From contig JBIKMO010000062.1 in assembly GCA_044359175.1 (NCBI GenBank), positions 1 to 19,449 on the forward strand: a DNA stretch of 19,449 nt, read 5' to 3'. Of this stretch, positions 15,445 to 19,449 are shown piece after piece. Numbering within the stretch: position 1 is the stretch's first letter; each line of letters starts with the position of its first letter. The notes below the pieces were generated by a model. The model made no database searches. It saw nothing but the letters and a program-made list of their open reading frames with translations, and was not told the DNA's origin. Origin of the DNA: UBA4615 sp044359175. GTDB lineage: Bacteria > Pseudomonadota > Gammaproteobacteria > Burkholderiales > Burkholderiaceae_E. The position numbers were made by a program, and so were the translations under genes.

Positions 15445-15539
15445 GCCGCCCGTCGAACGTGAGCGATGCCCGCGCGAGCGAGTCCCGCGCGCGCCCGGTG
15501 CCGGCGATCGCGGGCACGATCCTCGGGAGGGGATGACCG

Positions 15540-16304
15540 ATGGGCATCGAGGTCACGACCGATGGCGCGGTGACGACGCTCGCGTTCGCACGGGTCGACC
15601 GGAAGAACGCAATCACCGGGGCGATGTACGCGCAGCTCGCCGACGGGCTGGCCGCGGCGGTGGCCGACGACGCGGTGCGGGTGGTGCTGATCGCCGGCCA
15701 CGAGCGCTGCTTCACCGCCGGCAACGACCTGCAGGACTTCCTCGCCGACCCGCCGTCGGGCGCGGACAGCCCGGTGTGGCGCTTCCTGCACGGCATCGCG
15801 ACCTTCCCCAAGCCCCTGGTCGCCGCGCCCTGCGGACCGGCGATCGGCGTCGGCACGACGCTGCTGCTGCACTGCGACCTGGTCTACTGCGGCGACAACG
15901 CACGCTTCTCGGTGCCGTTCGCGCAGCTCGGGCTGGTGCCCGAGGCCGCGTCCAGCCTGCTGCTGCCGATGCTCGCCGGCTGGCCGCGCGCCGCCGAGAA
16001 GCTGATGCTGGGCGAGCCGTTCGACGCGACCGAGGCGATGGCGATGGGCCTGGTGAACCGCGTGCTGCCGGCCGACGACGCGCTCGGCTTCGCGCGCGCG
16101 CAGGCGGCGAAGCTCGCGGCGCTGCCGCCTGCGTCGCTGCGCGAGACCAAGCGGCTGATGCGCCACGGGCTCGCCGAGGCGGTGCGCATGCGCATGGCCG
16201 AGGAGGGCGAGGTGTTCGGCCGCATGCTGCGCGCCCCGGAGGCCCGCGAGGCGTTCACCGCGTTCCTCGAGAAGCGCCGCCCCGACTTCTCGCGGTTCAC
16301 GTGA
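15540..16304 (+). CDS. Crotonase-family enzyme, probable delta3-delta2-enoyl-CoA isomerase
   Basis: A 254-residue crotonase fold protein. The CoA-binding and oxyanion segments are visible (DRKNAIT; FTAGNDLQDF; GPAIGVGTTLLLHCDL). The two hydratase glutamates are absent: a Thr occupies the first site (GVGTTLLL) and a Phe the second (SVPFAQLG). Instead Glu135 lies in LGLVPEAASS, the position of the single catalytic glutamate of ECI2/yeast Eci1-type delta3-delta2-enoyl-CoA isomerases (PEGxSS-like). I therefore favour an isomerase that moves cis-3 or trans-3 double bonds to trans-2 so that unsaturated fatty acids can enter the cycle. Automatic annotation would probably say enoyl-CoA hydratase. The start is well supported by GGGAGGGG 6-13 bases upstream. 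It follows fadA in the same operon. Confidence 0.85.
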   Translation: MGIEVTTDGAVTTLAFARVDRKNAITGAMYAQLADGLAAAVADDAVRVVLIAGHERCFTAGNDLQDFLADPPSGADSPVWRFLHGIATFPKPLVAAPCGPAIGVGTTLLLHCDLVYCGDNARFSVPFAQLGLVPEAASSLLLPMLAGWPRAAEKLMLGEPFDATEAMAMGLVNRVLPADDALGFARAQAAKLAALPPASLRETKRLMRHGLAEAVRMRMAEEGEVFGRMLRAPEAREAFTAFLEKRRPDFSRFT

Positions 16305-16341
16305 TCGGCTGCAGCCCGCTCGCCGGGTTCGGGCACCCGCG

Positions 16342-17085
16342 ATGAACCCGCATCTGGGCCGCGCCGCCGCGCTGCCGCTCGCCCCGCTGCTGCTGTGGCA
16401 GGGGCGTCGGGTGCGGCTCGAGGCGCTGCGGCTGCCCGAGGCCGACGGCGTACGCGATGGGCTCGTCGGTGCGGACCGACACGGCCGCCCGCTGCGGCTG
16501 CTGATCCTCGGCGACTCGTCGGCCGCCGGCGTCGGCGCCGCAACGCAGGACGAGGCGCTCGCGGGCCGACTGCTCGCCGAACTCACCGCGACCGTTCGCC
16601 GGCCGGTGCGCTGGAAGCTGATCGCGCGATCGGGCGCGACCACGGCCGAGGCGCTCGCGCTGCTCGAGGCCGAGCCGGCCGAGACCTTCGACGTCGCGGT
16701 GGTCGCGCTGGGGGTCAACGACGTGACCTCGCTGCGGTCCGCACGACGCTGGCTCGCGGACGTCGATCGGACCTGCGGCGTGCTGCACGGGCGCCACCGC
16801 GTGCGCCGCGTGCTGTGGTCCGGTCTGCCGCCGATGCACCGCTTCCCGGCGCTGCCGCAGCCGCTGCGCGGCGTGATCGGGCTGCACGCCCGCGGTTTGG
16901 ACGCCGCTCTCTCGCGATGGTGCGCGCGGCGCGGTGCGCTCGCGCGTCCGCGCACGAGCCACGTGCCGCTGCCCGCGATGCGCGAGCCCTCGCTGATCGC
17001 GCACGACGGGTTCCACCCGGGGCCTCGGGCCTACGCGCTGTGGGCCCGCGCGCTGGTGCCCCACCTGCTGCGCCGCGGCCCCTGA
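16342..17085 (+). CDS. SGNH/GDSL-family hydrolase
   Basis: A 247-residue esterase/lipase-type hydrolase. All four SGNH blocks are present: nucleophile Ser59 in LILGDSSAAGVG, Gly in the RSGAT block, Asn in VVALGVND, and the Asp222/His225 pair in HDGFHPG. The N-terminus (AALPLAPLLLWQGRRVR) is hydrophobic but short and may be a membrane anchor or an uncleaved segment. It lies between two crotonase genes on the same strand with gaps of 37 and 65 bases, so it is probably part of the beta-oxidation operon and could release fatty acids from esters or hydrolyse acyl-CoA as TesA does; neither is demonstrable from sequence. No strong Shine-Dalgarno precedes the ATG. Confidence 0.85.
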   Translation: MNPHLGRAAALPLAPLLLWQGRRVRLEALRLPEADGVRDGLVGADRHGRPLRLLILGDSSAAGVGAATQDEALAGRLLAELTATVRRPVRWKLIARSGATTAEALALLEAEPAETFDVAVVALGVNDVTSLRSARRWLADVDRTCGVLHGRHRVRRVLWSGLPPMHRFPALPQPLRGVIGLHARGLDAALSRWCARRGALARPRTSHVPLPAMREPSLIAHDGFHPGPRAYALWARALVPHLLRRGP

Positions 17086-17150
17086 GGGCCGATGCCGGAT
17101 CCGGCCGGTCGTGGCTGGCCGCTGCCCGCGAATCGTGCGAGCATCCGGCG

Positions 17151-17942
17151 ATGGAGACTCCGTTCGTCCTCGAGAGCCGTGACGGCGCGGTGGTCACGCT
17201 GACGCTCAACGACCCCGATCGCCGCAACGCGCTGACCGGTCCTGCCCAATGGGACGCGATCGTCGCCGCCTGCGATCGCGTCAGGCGCGACGCCTCGGTG
17301 AGCTGCGTGATCCTCACCGGCGCGGGCAGCGCGTTCTGCGCCGGCGGCAACGTCAAGGACATGAAGGACAAGGCGGGCATCGCCGCCGGCTCGCCGTACG
17401 CGATCCGCGAGGGCTATCGGGCCGGCATCCAGCGCATCCCGCTCGCGTTGTGGGAGCTCGACGTGCCGACGATCGCAGCGGTCAATGGCCCGGCGATCGG
17501 CGCAGGCTGCGATCTGGCCTGCATGTGCGACATCCGGATCGCCGGCGAGCGCGCGAAATTCGCCGAGAGCTTCGTGAAGCTCGGCATCATCCCGGGCGAC
17601 GGCGGCGCGTGGCTGCTGCCGCGCGCGGTCGGCCTGTCGAAAGCCGCCGAGATGGCGTTCACCGGCGACACGATCGACGCCCAGGAGGCGCTCGCCTGCG
17701 GCCTGGTCTCCAAGGTGGTGCCCGGCGATCGCCTGATGGACGCGGCGCGGGCGCTCGCCGGCCGGATCGCGGCCAACCCCGGTCCGGCGCTGCGCATGGC
17801 CAAGCGGTTGATGCGCGAGGGCCAGCACCTGCGACTGGACTCGCTGCTCGAGCTGTCGGCCGCGTTCCAGGCGCTCGCGCACCACACGCCCGAGCACGAA
17901 CGCGCGCTCGACGCGTTCCTCGCGTCGATGCGCAAGGGCTGA
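17151..17942 (+). CDS. Crotonase/enoyl-CoA hydratase-family protein lacking both hydratase glutamates
   Basis: A 263-residue crotonase fold protein with normal CoA-binding and oxyanion-hole blocks (DRRNALT; FCAGGNVKDM; AVNGPAIGAGCDLACMCD). At the positions equivalent to rat hydratase Glu144 and Glu164 it has Asp121 and Phe141 (AESFVKLGIIPGDGG), exactly 20 residues apart, so classical syn-hydration is unlikely. Asp at the first site is also seen in dienoyl-CoA isomerase, and an additional Asp occurs in PGDGG; a role as isomerase, hydrolase or side-chain-specific crotonase is possible. It is the last gene of the + strand operon. The 102 bases to the convergent lysR gene contain no gene and no terminator hairpin with a T-run that I can see. 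Confidence 0.87.
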   Translation: METPFVLESRDGAVVTLTLNDPDRRNALTGPAQWDAIVAACDRVRRDASVSCVILTGAGSAFCAGGNVKDMKDKAGIAAGSPYAIREGYRAGIQRIPLALWELDVPTIAAVNGPAIGAGCDLACMCDIRIAGERAKFAESFVKLGIIPGDGGAWLLPRAVGLSKAAEMAFTGDTIDAQEALACGLVSKVVPGDRLMDAARALAGRIAANPGPALRMAKRLMREGQHLRLDSLLELSAAFQALAHHTPEHERALDAFLASMRKG

Positions 17943-18044
17943 CCGGCACTCAGCCCACTGCGCCCTGACCCGGGCGGCCCACCCTGCCGGAGCGGGCGCG
18001 CGGCCTGCTCGCAGACGCGGGCACGGTCCTGCGATCCGTCCGCG

Positions 18045-18977
18045 TCAGCCGCCTGAACCGGTGGCATCACCCTCCCGCCCCGACGCGCGTCGCCCGTCGA
18101 CCGCGGAGAGCACCCGCTGCACCAGCGGGTGCTGTCGGCTGCGTCGCGAACGGATCGCGTGGATCTCCTCGTGAACGTCGTCGCTGCGGCCGAGCAGCCT
18201 CAGGCCGCGGACCATGCCGACGTCGTCGGCGCCGAACCGGCTGGTCGGGAACACGCCCATGCCGCGCGATGCGAACACCGACAGCAGGGCGCTGTCCTCG
18301 AACTCGCCCACCACCCTGGGCACGAGCCGCAGCGTCTCGAACCACCGGTCGAGTGCCGCTCGCAGCGGCGAGTGCCCGGTGGGCAGCAGCACCGGCAGCT
18401 CCGACAGGCAGCGCGGGAACGCGGCTGCACCGGCACGACGCACCAGCGACGCCGGACCGTACCAGTCCACCGGCGACGAGACCAGCCGCTCGCCGGTCAG
18501 CCGCAGGTTCGGATTCGGCGGCGCGTCCTGGCCGGCGAGCACCAGGTCCAGGTGGTGAAGCGCCAGCTCGCCGAGCAGCTGGTCGAATTCGCCTTCGTGG
18601 CACACCAGGTGCAGGTTCGGCGTGTCCAGCACCGGGCCCAGCAGCGCGTGTGCGGCCAGCTTGGAGATGCCGTCGGACAGCCCGACCGCGAGCCGCTGTC
18701 CGCCGCCCTTGCCGGCGGCTCGGACCTCGGCGGGCAGCGACTGACCGAGCTGGAAGATCTCTTCGGCACGCGCGAAGGCGACGCGACCGGCGTCGGTCAG
18801 CACGGTGCGCCGACCGACCGGCCGCAGCAGCTGGTGGCCGAGCGCGCGTTCGAGTTCGCGTACCTGCACGCTCACCGTCTGGATCGCCACGTCCAGCCGT
18901 TCGGCCGCCCGAGCGAACCCGCCCTCCTTCGCGACCGTCCAGAAATAGTGCAGGTGCCGGTAGTTGAGCGCGCTCAT
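18045..18977 (-). CDS. LysR-family transcriptional regulator, NhaR-like
   Basis: A 310-residue LysR-type regulator. Residues about 5-63 form the winged helix-turn-helix (HLHYFWTVAKEGGFARAAE, TVSVQVRELERALGHQLL), with the LNYRHLHYFW opening and RPVGRRTVLTDAG wing typical of the NhaR subgroup, which activates nhaA sodium/proton antiporter genes in E. coli. The C-terminal effector domain starts at QRLAVGLSDGISKL and shows the NhaR-like HHLDLVLAGQDAP segment. No antiporter gene is visible here, so the target is unknown. The ATG at 18977 is chosen because the conserved domain starts right after it; the Shine-Dalgarno is weak. It is transcribed away from the Rrf2 gene, sharing a 134-base intergenic region. 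The 3' end contains an 11-bp-arm hairpin (18109-18133). Confidence 0.9.
   Translation of the reverse strand: MSALNYRHLHYFWTVAKEGGFARAAERLDVAIQTVSVQVRELERALGHQLLRPVGRRTVLTDAGRVAFARAEEIFQLGQSLPAEVRAAGKGGGQRLAVGLSDGISKLAAHALLGPVLDTPNLHLVCHEGEFDQLLGELALHHLDLVLAGQDAPPNPNLRLTGERLVSSPVDWYGPASLVRRAGAAAFPRCLSELPVLLPTGHSPLRAALDRWFETLRLVPRVVGEFEDSALLSVFASRGMGVFPTSRFGADDVGMVRGLRLLGRSDDVHEEIHAIRSRRSRQHPLVQRVLSAVDGRRASGREGDATGSGG
18109..18133. repeat. Inverted repeat in the lysR 3' coding region
   Basis: AGCACCCGCTG-CAC-CAGCGGGTGCT has perfect 11-bp arms and a 3-base loop. It lies within the coding sequence for QHPLVQRVLSA, 62 bases before the lysR stop. No T-run follows on either strand. Confidence 0.6.
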
Positions 18978-19111
18978 CGCAGACCGGTCGATTCATTAAA
19001 AACCGAAGTATCGATCAATTTGGCGATGCTTCATCGAAGTTGCTCGTCGCGCGAAGATTTCGGGATCGCGGAGGTCCGCGGCGTTTTCGAACGATCTCGA
19101 CGGAGCACGAC
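18978..19111. promoter_or_regulatory. Divergent lysR/rrf2 promoter region
   Basis: This 134-base gap is clearly lower in GC than its surroundings, with a TTAAAAA tract near 18995-19002 and several ATCGAT/CGAT elements. A short palindrome CGATG-CTT-CATCG lies at 19024-19036. Divergent LysR regulators usually bind such regions, so autoregulation and control of the Rrf2 gene are plausible. I could not identify convincing -35/-10 pairs in either direction. Confidence 0.4.
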
Positions 19112-19449
19112 ATGCACGTTTCCACCAAGGGCCGCGTGGCGTTGGCCGCAATGCTGGATCTCGCGCACCGGCAGTCCTCCGGGCCGGTGCCGTTGGCCGC
19201 GATCAGTCGCCGCACCGGCGTGTCGCTGTCCTACCTCGAGCAGCTGTTCAGCCGGCTGCTGCGCCACGAGCTGGTCGCGAGCACCCGAGGCCCGGGCGGC
19301 GGCTACCTGCCGGGCCGTCCGCTGCGCGACATCACCGTGGCGGACGTGGTGGTCGCGGTCGACGGGGCCTACCGCTCGGCGGTGACCGAAGAGACCGCCG
19401 GCGAGTCGTCCGCACATCCCGGCACGCTCGAGCTGTGGTCCGACCTGTA
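19112..19449 (+). CDS. Rrf2/IscR-family transcriptional regulator without cluster cysteines (3' end outside window)
   Basis: The first 112 residues are visible and the frame is open to the window edge. MHVSTKGRVALAAMLDLA, PLAAISRRTGVSLSYLEQLFSRLLR and STRGPGGGY align without gaps to E. coli IscR residues 1-65, including Glu43, the residue that tunes IscR DNA recognition. IscR binds a [2Fe-2S] cluster through Cys92, Cys98 and Cys104; here the same numbered positions are Thr92, Glu98 and Gly104, and the visible protein has no cysteine at all. It should therefore bind DNA as an apo-type regulator or sense something else. The ATG has GGAG 7 bases upstream. What follows (for example isc or suf genes) cannot be seen. 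Confidence 0.88.
   Translation, partial: MHVSTKGRVALAAMLDLAHRQSSGPVPLAAISRRTGVSLSYLEQLFSRLLRHELVASTRGPGGGYLPGRPLRDITVADVVVAVDGAYRSAVTEETAGESSAHPGTLELWSDL

Noticed and set aside
15445..15539. Small gene or RNA between fadA and the isomerase-like crotonase
   Set aside because: The short ATG-initiated frame lacks a ribosome site and similarity; only a GCGATCGC palindrome with weak flanking arms is present.
16342..17942. Continuous 515-residue frame reading through the SGNH gene into the last crotonase as a fusion protein
   Set aside because: The upstream part is out of frame with the well-supported SGNH hydrolase; the crotonase domain begins cleanly at the ATG at 17151.

Overview
This 19.4 kb window is very GC-rich, densely coding chromosomal DNA. 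Gene families, strong G/C preference at third codon positions, frequent GTG starts and the gene neighbourhoods suggest a betaproteobacterium, probably of the order Burkholderiales; I cannot name a genus. I see no rRNA, tRNA, insertion sequence, integrase, phage gene or CRISPR array, and no gene-free stretch above 300 bases. The longest gap (8541-8808) is a divergent promoter region.

Region 1 (1-1330): the C-terminal part of a class III PLP enzyme related to glutamate-1-semialdehyde aminomutase, convergent with a four-helix membrane protein that carries the Mpo1/DUF962 histidine signature.

Region 2 (1330-7053, all +): a tight phosphonate locus. A GT4 glycosyltransferase is translationally coupled to phnC, followed by phnD and phnE (ABC importer), a phosphonoacetate-hydrolase-like phosphatase and a zinc-type alcohol dehydrogenase of the phosphonate-associated clade. 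The hydrolase is the most unusual gene here. It is about 245 residues instead of about 400-425 and has lost two internal blocks, including the cap region, yet every expected metal ligand is present in one uninterrupted reading frame. The adjacent dehydrogenase lacks the four structural-zinc cysteines. The locus is therefore either eroding or specialised for a different substrate.

Region 3 (7065-8808): a coniferyl-aldehyde-dehydrogenase-type gene on the minus strand, then a divergent regulatory region holding a 17-bp palindrome, a near-consensus sigma70 promoter and a 26-bp inverted repeat placed where a TetR repressor would block transcription.

Region 4 (8809-17942, all +): a fatty-acid beta-oxidation operon. 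The order is TetR regulator, long acyl-CoA dehydrogenase, periplasmic DUF2147 protein, bifunctional HAD/ECH (domain order like Bacillus FadN), thiolase, an isomerase-like crotonase, an SGNH hydrolase, and a second crotonase lacking both hydratase glutamates. Together they would supply oxidation, hydration, second oxidation and thiolysis, with double-bond handling by the crotonase paralogues. No acyl-CoA ligase or ETF gene is in the window.

Region 5 (18045-19449): a NhaR-like LysR regulator on the minus strand, divergent from the 5' part of an IscR-like Rrf2 regulator in which all three cluster-binding cysteine positions are replaced.
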